Positions 7,704 through 13,494 of a stretch of 15,395 bases of DNA are shown here, in pieces; positions within the stretch are counted from its first letter, which is position 1, and the number at the start of each line of letters is the position of its first letter. The notes under the pieces are model-generated. The model did no database searches. It was not told the origin of the DNA and was given only the letters and a program-made list of their open reading frames with translations. The position numbers were made by a program, and so were the translations under genes. Source of the stretch: Anaerolineales bacterium UBA7227 (GTDB lineage Bacteria; Chloroflexota; Anaerolineae; Anaerolineales; Villigracilaceae); contig DKTP01000161.1 in NCBI GenBank assembly GCA_002473085.1, positions 1-15,395 on the forward strand. Reading direction: 5' to 3'.

Positions 7704-8546
7704 TCACTCGGCAGGATATAGCACAAGCCCGACCGTGCCGGGCCCGAGGTTGATGGCGAGGGAGATGGACAGGTCGGCAAAGACGGATTCCCGAACGTTC
7801 AGGCGCTGTTTCGCCTCGGCGAGGAGGAGCCGGGCCGATTCGAGATCGCGGGAATGGACGGCTCCCACCGCGACCGGCGAATCGCCGACGACTTCCGCCG
7901 CCATTTCCACCACCCGCAGCAGGGCGGCTTTGCGCGTGCGGACTTTTTCCACCATGTGGAGCAGGCCGTCCTGGAGGCGGGCGATCGGCTTGACGTTCAG
8001 GAGGGAGGCGAGGGCGGCCGAGAGGGCGCCGATGCGTCCGCTGCGTTTGGCGAATTCCAGGTTATCGAGCGTGAGGAAGATGAAGGTCTTGTCGCGCAGG
8101 GCTTCGAGATGTTTGACGATCTCCTCCGCGCTTTTGCCGGCCTTCGACATGAGGTGGACCGTGCGGCACATGAACGCGCCGCCCACGCTTCCGCCCATCG
8201 AGTCGAACGGGATGACGTTGTACTCGCCTTTGAGTTCCTCGGCCGCGGCCACGCAGGAGGCGTAGGTGCCGGAGAGTTTGCTGGTGACGTGGATGGAGAT
8301 GATGGTCTCGCCTTTGGGGTAGGTCTTGCGGATGAACTCCGCGAACTGGTGCGGCGAGGGCTGGGAGGTCTTGGGGTGATTCTTGTTGGCTTCGATCTCC
8401 CGGTAAAAAGCCTCCGAGTCCATGTCCACGTTTTGGATGTAGGTCTTTTCGCCAAAGTGGATATTGATGGGGATGAGTTGGATGTCGTATTGTTTGTCCC
8501 AGCCTTCGGGGATGTCTATGGCTCCGTCTGTCAATACTCGCAACAT
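7704..8546 (-). CDS. DegV family fatty-acid-binding protein
   Basis: A 280-residue DegV protein, full length for the family. DegV/FakB proteins bind a fatty acid and, where a FakA kinase exists, present it for phosphorylation. Visible motifs are the N-terminal TDG (residues 6-8), TSQPS (60-64), the SKLSGTYAS fatty-acid-binding loop (S89-S97, with S92), FDSMGGSVG (114-122), GRIGALSA and KPI. T60 and S92 correspond to residues that hold the carboxylate in studied FakB proteins. The C-terminal motif usually written HxGPG reads NLGPG here, with Asn at 266 in place of His. AAAGGAG lies 7 bases before the ATG, inside the end of the sigma-factor gene, and the two genes are separated by 2 bases. No FakA-like kinase is in the window. 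Confidence 0.93.
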   Translation of the reverse strand: MLRVLTDGAIDIPEGWDKQYDIQLIPINIHFGEKTYIQNVDMDSEAFYREIEANKNHPKTSQPSPHQFAEFIRKTYPKGETIISIHVTSKLSGTYASCVAAAEELKGEYNVIPFDSMGGSVGGAFMCRTVHLMSKAGKSAEEIVKHLEALRDKTFIFLTLDNLEFAKRSGRIGALSAALASLLNVKPIARLQDGLLHMVEKVRTRKAALLRVVEMAAEVVGDSPVAVGAVHSRDLESARLLLAEAKQRLNVRESVFADLSISLAINLGPGTVGLVLYPAE

Positions 8547-8548
8547 GG

Positions 8549-9121
8549 TTAATCTCCTTTGGTGAATTGGACGTGACCGCCGATCTCGTCGCGCAGGGCC
8601 AGCAGGGTGCGGTGGTACAGGCTTTTGACCGCGCCTTCGCTGCGTCCCATGATCTGGCCGATCTCCGCGTTGGAAAGGTTTTCCACGAACTTTAGAATTA
8701 ACAGGGACTGTCTTTCGGCCGGCAGCCGGCGGATGACGCGCAGGAGAACGTCCTGCTCCTCGGTGCGGACGAGACTGGTCTCGGGGTGTTCATCCCGCGT
8801 CGTCAGCGCGGGCAGTTCGTCCAGCGGGATTTCCTGTTTGCGGCTGCGGTCGCGATGCCAGTTGGCGACCAGGTTGTGAGCGATGCGGTACAGCCAGGCG
8901 GAAAAGGGAACGCCGCGATCCGTGTAATTGTGGATGTGGTTCATCGCCCGCTGGAAGACCCGCGCCGTCAGGTCTTCCGCGTCGTGTACGTTTCCCGTCC
9001 GATAGTAAACGTAGTTGAAGATGCGCTCGGCGTAACGCTCGTATAGCAGCCCGAAGGCGTCTTTGTCGCCCTGGGAAGCGCGCGCAAGCGCCTCTTCTTC
9101 TTTATATTCTGGCTCCGGCAA
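8549..9121 (-). CDS. ECF-type RNA polymerase sigma factor
   Basis: A 190-residue sigma-70 family protein with only regions 2 and 4, as in extracytoplasmic-function sigma factors. Region 2 (about 14-95) includes DAFGLLYERYAERIFNYVYY, DAEDLTARVF and the region 2.4-like VPFSAWLYRIAHNLVANWHR. Region 4 (about 127-182) has LPAERQSLLILKFVENLS and the helix-turn-helix NAEIGQIMGRSEGAVKSLYH. It directs polymerase to a regulon not identifiable from this window. The start is a TTG at 9121; no in-frame ATG or GTG gives a full region 2, and TAGGA lies 8 bases upstream. The first gene of a unit with DegV and a small membrane protein, it is preceded by an unusual perfect hairpin. Its ECF group is not assigned here. 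Confidence 0.93.
   Translation of the reverse strand: MPEPEYKEEEALARASQGDKDAFGLLYERYAERIFNYVYYRTGNVHDAEDLTARVFQRAMNHIHNYTDRGVPFSAWLYRIAHNLVANWHRDRSRKQEIPLDELPALTTRDEHPETSLVRTEEQDVLLRVIRRLPAERQSLLILKFVENLSNAEIGQIMGRSEGAVKSLYHRTLLALRDEIGGHVQFTKGD
8554..8560 (-). promoter_or_regulatory. Ribosome-binding site of the DegV gene
   Basis: AAAGGAG on the minus strand, 7 bases before the DegV ATG and placed within the final codons of the sigma-factor gene, which suggests translational linkage of the two. Confidence 0.8.
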
Positions 9122-9134
9122 ATTAAAAATCCTA

Positions 9135-9166
9135 CCGGCGGGGTTTGACTAAAATAACCCCGCCGG
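9135..9166 (-). promoter_or_regulatory. Perfect 11-bp hairpin in the sigma-factor leader
   Basis: Plus positions 9135-9145 and 9156-9166 are exact complements (CCGGCGGGGTT/AACCCCGCCGG) with a 10-base loop. On the minus strand the stem is followed at once by TAGGA, the only candidate ribosome-binding site, then TTTTTAAT and the TTG start. It could be an attenuator, an mRNA-stability element, or a structure limiting translation of the sigma factor; a second terminator for read-through from the pilin gene is also possible. Confidence 0.7.
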
Positions 9167-9184
9167 ATTTGAGAAGTTACATGC

Positions 9185-9193
9185 AGTATAACA
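9185..9193 (-). promoter_or_regulatory. Extended -10 promoter for the sigma-factor unit
   Basis: TGTTATACT on the minus strand matches the extended -10 pattern (TGn then TATACT, 5 of 6). It lies between the pilin terminator hairpin and the leader hairpin. Transcription would start near 9178, giving a leader of about 57 bases that contains the 11-bp hairpin. No clear -35 is present. Confidence 0.5.
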
Positions 9194-9209
9194 CGCCGCG
9201 CCGGGACGC

Positions 9210-9236
9210 AAAACCTCCCGCGCCCGGGCGGGAGGT
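9210..9236 (-). terminator. Terminator after the pilin gene
   Basis: A 9-bp perfect stem (plus 9213-9221 and 9228-9236, ACCTCCCGC/GCGGGAGGT) with a 6-base loop; on the minus strand it leads into four T residues (9213-9210). It lies 24 bases after the pilin stop codon. The T run is short, so efficiency may be modest. Confidence 0.65.
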
Positions 9237-9260
9237 CTTGCGCGCGTTGGAGATTTTGCG

Positions 9261-9416
9261 CTACAGCGAAGACAGGCTGTTATTGATCGTGCTGAACGCG
9301 TTTCCGATCACGGGGCCCAGAAGCAGGAGGACGGCAAAAACAACAATGGCAACCAGAACAAGAATCAACGCGTATTCCACGAGTCCCTGCCCCTTCGGCG
9401 CTATCCGGATATTCAC
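9261..9416 (-). CDS. Flp-type (type IVb) pilin-like protein
   Basis: A 51-residue gene beginning with GTG at 9416. The product has a short basic leader (NIRIAPKG), then GLVEYALILVLVAIVVF, matching the Flp/Tad pilin pattern of G-x-x-x-E-Y followed by a long hydrophobic helix; the Glu five residues into the mature form (E14 after cleavage at G8, G9 or G11) is the conserved pilin residue. The short tail is NAFSTINNSLSSL. Flp pilins are cleaved by a prepilin peptidase and assembled by Tad machinery, neither of which is encoded in the window. The gene has its own promoter and the strongest ribosome-binding site in the window, pointing to high expression as expected for a structural subunit. An in-frame GTG at 9425 overlaps the ribosome-binding site and is unlikely to be the start. 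Confidence 0.85.
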   Translation of the reverse strand: MNIRIAPKGQGLVEYALILVLVAIVVFAVLLLLGPVIGNAFSTINNSLSSL

Positions 9417-9424
9417 GAACTTCA

Positions 9425-9432
9425 CCTCCTTT
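9425..9432 (-). promoter_or_regulatory. Strong ribosome-binding site of the pilin gene
   Basis: AAAGGAGG on the minus strand, 8 bases before the GTG at 9416. It is the closest match to the anti-Shine-Dalgarno complement in this window and contrasts with many neighbours that have none. Confidence 0.85.
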
Positions 9433-9449
9433 CCGCTCAAGATACAAAA

Positions 9450-9478
9450 ACTGTAACATATCTGAAGATAAAACGCAA
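9450..9478 (-). promoter_or_regulatory. Pilin promoter
   Basis: On the minus strand TTGCGT (9478-9473), a 17-base spacer and TACAGT (9455-9450), the latter preceded by TGT to form an extended -10. The start would be near 9443, a leader of about 26 bases holding the strong ribosome-binding site. An alternative pair, TTGCAA and TATCTT, lies slightly upstream with the same spacing. Confidence 0.5.
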
Positions 9479-9503
9479 TTTACAGTATTGCAATCCGGTT
9501 GGG

Positions 9504-10574
9504 CTATTCCGTCACATCCACGCGGGTGGCGTTCGCGAATTCGTATTTGTAGGGTTTTTCGGGAGCGACGGACGGCAGGCTCCAGCGATAAATCCACCTG
9601 GCCGCGGAAGGGGAGAGGTTGACGCAGCCGTGCGAGCGCGGACGCCCGAAGTCGTTGTGCCAATATGTGCCGTGCAGCGAGACGCCGTTGTCCTTGATGT
9701 AAAGCACCCACGGCACGCCGGGCAGGTCGAACCCGCTGGCGGCGAGGTCGCCCGCGGCCATGTGGCGGCTGGGACGTTTGTGGTAGGTGGAGAAGCGGCC
9801 GATGGGCGTGGTGTACGTCCCCGCTCGCAGGATGGCGCCGGTGGCGGCGCGCGTCGCAAAGACGACGCGTTCGGCCTCGTACGCCAGAACCAGTTGCGCG
9901 CCGAGGCGCACTTCGATCCTTTTCTGGCGCGGCGAAAGATCGGGCGAGATCGGCTCCAACTCGGCGCGCGGCAGGATGCGGGCGTGCCTGGCGGGGATGA
10001 AATAAAAGTCGTCAAACTTGTCGTCGAGCAGGCGGTACCAGGCGCTCCCGTCCGAACCCGCGACGGATTCCAAAACCCAATGCGTGGACTCGTAGTAGAG
10101 GCGGTACGCGAACTTGGACGAGGGGTCGGGGGATTTGTACGCGTCGGTGTAGGGGACGCTGATCTCGCCGAGCGCGCCGGCCTTCGGGATGGCGACGGCC
10201 TCGTTCAGCAGCGTGCGGACCGGCTGCACCCAGCCCGAATAGAGATAATTGCCGTCGGCGAGTTTGTACCAGACGCGGTTGTAGGCGCTTGCGTCGTCGT
10301 CAATGGCGGCGCTGTCGATATCCACCAGCAGGTCGCGCCAGTAGAATTTGACCGGTTGGCTTTTAGGGGAGGGAGCGTTGTAGGCCCAGAGCGCGTTCGA
10401 GATCACCCGTCCCTGAAGAGGCGGCTCGGATGCCGCGCCCGCTCCGAGGTCCGCGCGAGGCGGGGCGTCGAAAAAGAACGAGAGCGGACGGGCCCGGGTG
10501 AAAAGTCCCAGCAGGCCGAGTCCGCTCAGTTTGAGAAAGTCGCGGCGCGAGAGTCCGCCGTCCGAGTCGTTCAT
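9504..10574 (-). CDS. Tat-exported L,D-transpeptidase (YkuD domain)
   Basis: A 356-residue exported enzyme expected to form 3-3 cross-links in peptidoglycan or attach proteins to it. The N terminus has a twin-arginine signal, SRRDFLKLSG (R10-R11), followed by a hydrophobic stretch. A middle region (about 55-200) with tandem 'W-Y-x-L' segments looks like SH3-type domains that may bind the wall. The YkuD domain (about 222-350) carries the signature HGTYWHNDFGRPRSHGCVN with H301, H315 and nucleophile C317. Four bases separate it from the upstream transpeptidase gene, so both should share a transcript. No clear Shine-Dalgarno sequence precedes the ATG, suggesting coupling. It is the only one of the three transpeptidases here with a Tat signal. 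Confidence 0.93.
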   Translation of the reverse strand: MNDSDGGLSRRDFLKLSGLGLLGLFTRARPLSFFFDAPPRADLGAGAASEPPLQGRVISNALWAYNAPSPKSQPVKFYWRDLLVDIDSAAIDDDASAYNRVWYKLADGNYLYSGWVQPVRTLLNEAVAIPKAGALGEISVPYTDAYKSPDPSSKFAYRLYYESTHWVLESVAGSDGSAWYRLLDDKFDDFYFIPARHARILPRAELEPISPDLSPRQKRIEVRLGAQLVLAYEAERVVFATRAATGAILRAGTYTTPIGRFSTYHKRPSRHMAAGDLAASGFDLPGVPWVLYIKDNGVSLHGTYWHNDFGRPRSHGCVNLSPSAARWIYRWSLPSVAPEKPYKYEFANATRVDVTE

Positions 10575-10578
10575 CGAA

Positions 10579-11721
10579 TTAGTAATGGACTTTTACCGTC
10601 GTCCCGAAGGTGGACCAGTTATAGAGCCATTCGGCGTCGGGGATGCTCATGTTGACGCAGCCGTGACTCATGGGAACGCCGAAGTTATTGTGCCAGTAGG
10701 TGCCGTGGATGCCGTAACTCTTGTAGAAGTACATTGTGAACGGCACGTCGGGCAGGAAGTAGCCGGGGCCGCGCATGTCGGCGTAGAGGTAACGGGCGTA
10801 AACCTTATACGTGCCGGTGACGGTGGGCGTGGCCGACACGCCGGTGGACACGATGAAGGTGTTCACCAGCGTATCGCCTTCGTAGGCGAATAATTGCTGG
10901 GTGGAGAGGTTGATGTCTATCCAATGCGCGCCGCCCGAAGAACTTTTGCCGGGGACGGAAGGCGCGGCCGCGACCTGGGTGGGAGCCGTGTACGGCGCGT
11001 CGGTCGGCGGGATGGGCGTGGGCGTGTCGGGGACGATGTAGGCTTCCAGGACGCCGGGCGTGTCGGTGGCGGCGGGCGTATCGGTGGGAAGCGGCGTGTT
11101 CGTGGGACTGGGCGTGTTCGTGGACTTGGGCGTGGATGTGAACGTGGGCGCGGCGGTGGACGTGGGCGTGAACGTCCATTCGGGCGTGTAGGTGGGTTTG
11201 CGGATTTCGGCCGCGGCGAAATGCGTCTCGGGTTCGTCCGTCGTCGCGGAGGCTTGGATATTTTTGACGGCGGAGGCCCGCGCGAACGACCGGCTGACCG
11301 ACCAGCCAGCCAGTCCGACGACCGCGCAAGCCAGGATGACCAACAGGATGGGAAACAGGCGGCCGCGACGTTTTTTGGCCGGCTGCGCCGGGACTTTGTC
11401 CCCGTCTGCCGGCGCGTCCAGCGCGGACCTGGAGGCGGGCGCGGTCTTCCCGGTCTCTTCCGCGTCGGGACGGCTGCGCGCCCAGTTCAGGGCTTTGCGC
11501 GCCCGCTGAGAGTCGGGGTTGACTTCCAGCGCGCGCTGGGCGTATTGCCGGCTCTCGCGCGGGGCGGAGACCGCCGTCAGAATCAGCCAGGCCTCTTCGA
11601 GGTCTGGCGCGAGGCGGGAGGCTTGTTCGGCCAGCCGCCGGGCTTCGGCGTTGTCGCCGCGACGCAGGGCGGCGCGCGCGTTTTGGATCAGCGCTTGGAG
11701 TTGGTTGGGGGAAGTGTCCAT
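10579..11721 (-). CDS. TPR-containing membrane-anchored L,D-transpeptidase
   Basis: A 380-residue protein with cytoplasmic TPR-like helices (about 7-83: ALRRGDNAEARRLAEQ and later ALEVNPDSQRARKAL), one membrane span (about 122-143), a long Thr/Pro-rich linker (about 175-250) and a YkuD domain (about 266-380). The catalytic signature is HGTYWHNNFGVPMSHGCVN with H339, H353 and C355. It should act outside the membrane on peptidoglycan stem peptides, tethered through the span while its TPR part can contact cytoplasmic partners. Its N-terminal design recurs in the truncated gene at the window end. Just after the span it has PETHFAAAEIRKPTYTP, closely matched in the lipoprotein paralogue. It lies 36 bases after that gene and 4 bases before the Tat-type paralogue, in one operon. 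Confidence 0.93.
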   Translation of the reverse strand: MDTSPNQLQALIQNARAALRRGDNAEARRLAEQASRLAPDLEEAWLILTAVSAPRESRQYAQRALEVNPDSQRARKALNWARSRPDAEETGKTAPASRSALDAPADGDKVPAQPAKKRRGRLFPILLVILACAVVGLAGWSVSRSFARASAVKNIQASATTDEPETHFAAAEIRKPTYTPEWTFTPTSTAAPTFTSTPKSTNTPSPTNTPLPTDTPAATDTPGVLEAYIVPDTPTPIPPTDAPYTAPTQVAAAPSVPGKSSSGGAHWIDINLSTQQLFAYEGDTLVNTFIVSTGVSATPTVTGTYKVYARYLYADMRGPGYFLPDVPFTMYFYKSYGIHGTYWHNNFGVPMSHGCVNMSIPDAEWLYNWSTFGTTVKVHY

Positions 11722-11757
11722 AATTCTAAAGCAGGTCTGGGCTATCCTATGCGAAGT

Positions 11758-12423
11758 TTACCACTGAATCTCGACCGGAACGCCAATTTCGGCCCAATCG
11801 TAAAGTATGCTTGATTCGTTGGAGCCAAGCACTACGCAGCCATAGGAGACGGGCGTGCCGAGGTAGCCCGCCCATAATTCCGCGCCGTTCGGCAGGATCG
11901 GCAGGGAATGGATGCCGTTTTCCAGTCCGCCGGCGTAGTAGATGCCCAGCCAGTTCGGCATCCAGATATTCCAGGTGGCGCCGTACGCGTTGGGGATCTT
12001 GCTTTGCACGTGAAAGAGGCCGGTGCGCGTGGCGTTGTGGATGCCGGTGGAGACGATGAAGTTATAGATGAGGACGCCGTTCTCGTAGACGTACATCTGC
12101 TGGTCGGAAATGTCCACGAGGATGTATTTTCCCGTCGTGTTGACCGTCCCGTCCGCGCTGGACGGCTGGATGGGGACGTCCACGATGGAAACTTCGATGA
12201 GGCCGGCGGGCGCGGCTGCGGGCAGGGGCGTGGATGTGGGAAACGGCGTCGAAGTGGGGAGGGGGGTATAGGTGGGCTTGGGGATGTCGGCCAGCATGAA
12301 GCGCGTCTCCGGCGCGGCGTTGTCCGCCTCGGGAGCCGCCGTCAACGCGCAGGCGGTCAGCAGGCCGGCCAGGCCGGCGAGGAGAAAGAGATGCGGGATT
12401 CGGCGGCGGAATGTGGCGCTCAT
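11758..12423 (-). CDS. Lipoprotein L,D-transpeptidase (YkuD domain, SYGC variant)
   Basis: A 221-residue exported protein. It begins with a basic N region, a hydrophobic core and a lipobox L-T-A-C with C25 as the lipidated residue. A short Thr/Pro-rich linker (about 48-70) follows the motif PETRFMLADIPKPTYTP. The YkuD domain (about 96-221) has the catalytic H172 (GIHSLP) and nucleophile C196 in SYGCVVL, where the usual His of SHGC is Tyr194. This form is seen in some YkuD proteins and probably keeps activity, but that is not certain. The start codon overlaps the stop of the amidase gene as ATGA (12423-12420), a sign of translational coupling. It is the second gene of the wall operon. Confidence 0.92.
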   Translation of the reverse strand: MSATFRRRIPHLFLLAGLAGLLTACALTAAPEADNAAPETRFMLADIPKPTYTPLPTSTPFPTSTPLPAAAPAGLIEVSIVDVPIQPSSADGTVNTTGKYILVDISDQQMYVYENGVLIYNFIVSTGIHNATRTGLFHVQSKIPNAYGATWNIWMPNWLGIYYAGGLENGIHSLPILPNGAELWAGYLGTPVSYGCVVLGSNESSILYDWAEIGVPVEIQW

Positions 12424-13214
12424 GGGGGGAAAGGCGTCGGCTCGATATTTTCGTTATTGATAAAACACAGGATGCCCTGCACGATTCCGTTGGCGACCAC
12501 GTCCGTGCGTTTCGTCAGGAAGTCGCGGTCGAGGTTGAGAAAACCGGTCTCGATGATGGCCGCCACCGTGTCGGGGGCGATCTCGGAGAAGGTGTGGTAA
12601 TCGGTCATGTCCGCGGTGATGCTGCCGGCGTGGAAGGCCATGTCGGTGGCGCGAACGTACCGGTCCACGAGGCAGGCGGTGAGACGGTTGGCGCGGTTGA
12701 CGTCGCGCGTGTCCTTGGCCGCGGCCACTTTGAAGCCGGTGGCCTGGTCGTTGATGTAGTCGCACGAATCGTTGTGGATGGAGACCAGCGCGGCGGCTCG
12801 GTATCCCGCGAGACGCGTGTCGTATTCCTGCAACAGGTCCACCTGATAGCCGAACGCCGAGAGACGCGTCTGCACGAGGCTGGCGATCTTCTGGTTCACT
12901 TCCAGTTCGGTGAGCGTGACCTGGCCGTTCGCGTCCGTGCAAACCGAGCCGGAATCGTAGCCGAGGTGGCCGGCCACGATCCCGATCCGCAGGGGCGGCA
13001 GGGGCGTGGCGGCAGACGGCTCCGCGTCCAGCGGACGCGGCGTCATCAGGCGCGCGAACTGTTCGGGGAGATCGTCCATCAAAAGGCTGGATGGACTCCA
13101 GGCGGTGAAGAGCGTGGCGAGCAGCGCAGCCACCAGCAGGGTGGAACCGAGCAGATGCGCCCGCGGCGGGCGGGATGTTCGCGAACGGGCAGGCGGTTTC
13201 GGGCGGGCGTTCAT
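12420..13214 (-). CDS. N-acetylmuramoyl-L-alanine amidase (Amidase_3)
   Basis: A 264-residue zinc amidase that cuts the bond between N-acetylmuramic acid and the stem peptide. An N-terminal hydrophobic segment (about 20-40) is a signal anchor or signal peptide, followed by a short Pro-rich linker and the catalytic domain (about 75-252). The zinc ligands and catalytic acid are all visible: H83 (VAGHLGYDSG), E103 (LTELEVNQ), H147 (SIHNDSC) and E222 (IIETGFLNL). There is no extra cell-wall-binding or AMIN domain. It is the first gene of the operon and has its own promoter. The ATG at 13214 follows the -10 by 8 bases without a Shine-Dalgarno sequence, so its mRNA is probably leaderless. The gene ends by overlapping the lipoprotein transpeptidase start. 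Confidence 0.93.
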   Translation of the reverse strand: MNARPKPPARSRTSRPPRAHLLGSTLLVAALLATLFTAWSPSSLLMDDLPEQFARLMTPRPLDAEPSAATPLPPLRIGIVAGHLGYDSGSVCTDANGQVTLTELEVNQKIASLVQTRLSAFGYQVDLLQEYDTRLAGYRAAALVSIHNDSCDYINDQATGFKVAAAKDTRDVNRANRLTACLVDRYVRATDMAFHAGSITADMTDYHTFSEIAPDTVAAIIETGFLNLDRDFLTKRTDVVANGIVQGILCFINNENIEPTPFPP

Positions 13215-13222
13215 TATTCACG

Positions 13223-13251
13223 ATGGTACTCAATTGGCGCGGAAATGACAA
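13223..13251 (-). promoter_or_regulatory. Promoter of the amidase-transpeptidase operon
   Basis: On the minus strand TTGTCA (13251-13246, 5 of 6), a 17-base spacer and TACCAT (13228-13223, 4 of 6). The -10 ends 8 bases before the amidase ATG, so the transcript should start at or within a base or two of that codon. Confidence 0.55.
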
Positions 13252-13264
13252 GGAGGCGATTCTC

Positions 13265-13293
13265 TTGACTCTCGCCTGTCTCTTCGTTATGAT
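13265..13293 (+). promoter_or_regulatory. Strong sigma-70-type promoter for the flavin-reductase/AMMECR1 pair
   Basis: TTGACT (13265-13270, 5 of 6), an exact 17-base spacer and TATGAT (13288-13293, 5 of 6). This is the best two-part promoter in the window. It diverges from the amidase promoter and would give a leader of about 195 bases, from about 13300 to the ATG at 13495. Confidence 0.7.
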
Positions 13294-13299
13294 GAATTC

Positions 13300-13494
13300 G
13301 AGGCTCTCCTGCACTTAACGAGAAAGAGCCAAACACAAAAGAGCGCAAAGGCGCTCAAAGGATGAAAGCGCTCTATTTCACAGGCTCTTCCTTCGTTGCC
13401 TCCGCGAAGCGCCCTGTGGGTTGTGACCCTTCGTGTTAAAAAGAAATTTCCCGCCAAAAACGGAAGAGCCAGAATTTGATCGGAGACTTCATCA
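13300..13494 (+). ncRNA. Candidate structured leader or decayed dispersed repeat
   Basis: No plausible gene lies in this stretch. It contains a 9-bp exact inverted repeat (GGCTCTTCC 13383-13391 and GGAAGAGCC 13462-13470) enclosing two small hairpins (CTTCG/CGAAG at 13390-13408 and GGGT/ACCC at 13418-13429). Upstream are a GAGCGC/GCGCTC stem-loop (13341-13356) and another GGCTCT/AGAGCC pair (13302-13307, 13325-13330). Alternative pairings between these arms are possible. It does not match any riboswitch consensus I know, including FMN. It could instead be an old intergenic repeat, since the run CCTTCGTGTTAAAAAG looks like environmental-genome dispersed repeats. Confidence 0.35.

Noticed and set aside
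9471..9497. Small GCAAT/ATTGC hairpin followed by TTTT between the Tat transpeptidase and the pilin
   Set aside because: Only five AT-rich base pairs with a 7-base loop; too weak to call a terminator.
9280..9711. 143-residue minus-strand open frame over the pilin region
   Set aside because: It overlaps both the transpeptidase 3' end and the pilin in another frame, and shows no domain; the short pilin frame has a perfect ribosome-binding site and a clear pilin pattern.
10983..11192. GC-rich, semi-periodic DNA resembling a tandem repeat
   Set aside because: It is explained by codons of the Thr/Pro-rich linker of the TPR transpeptidase.
13300..13494. FMN riboswitch before a flavin-related gene
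   Set aside because: I looked for the conserved RFN-element segments and did not see them; the leader was therefore reported only as an unclassified structure.
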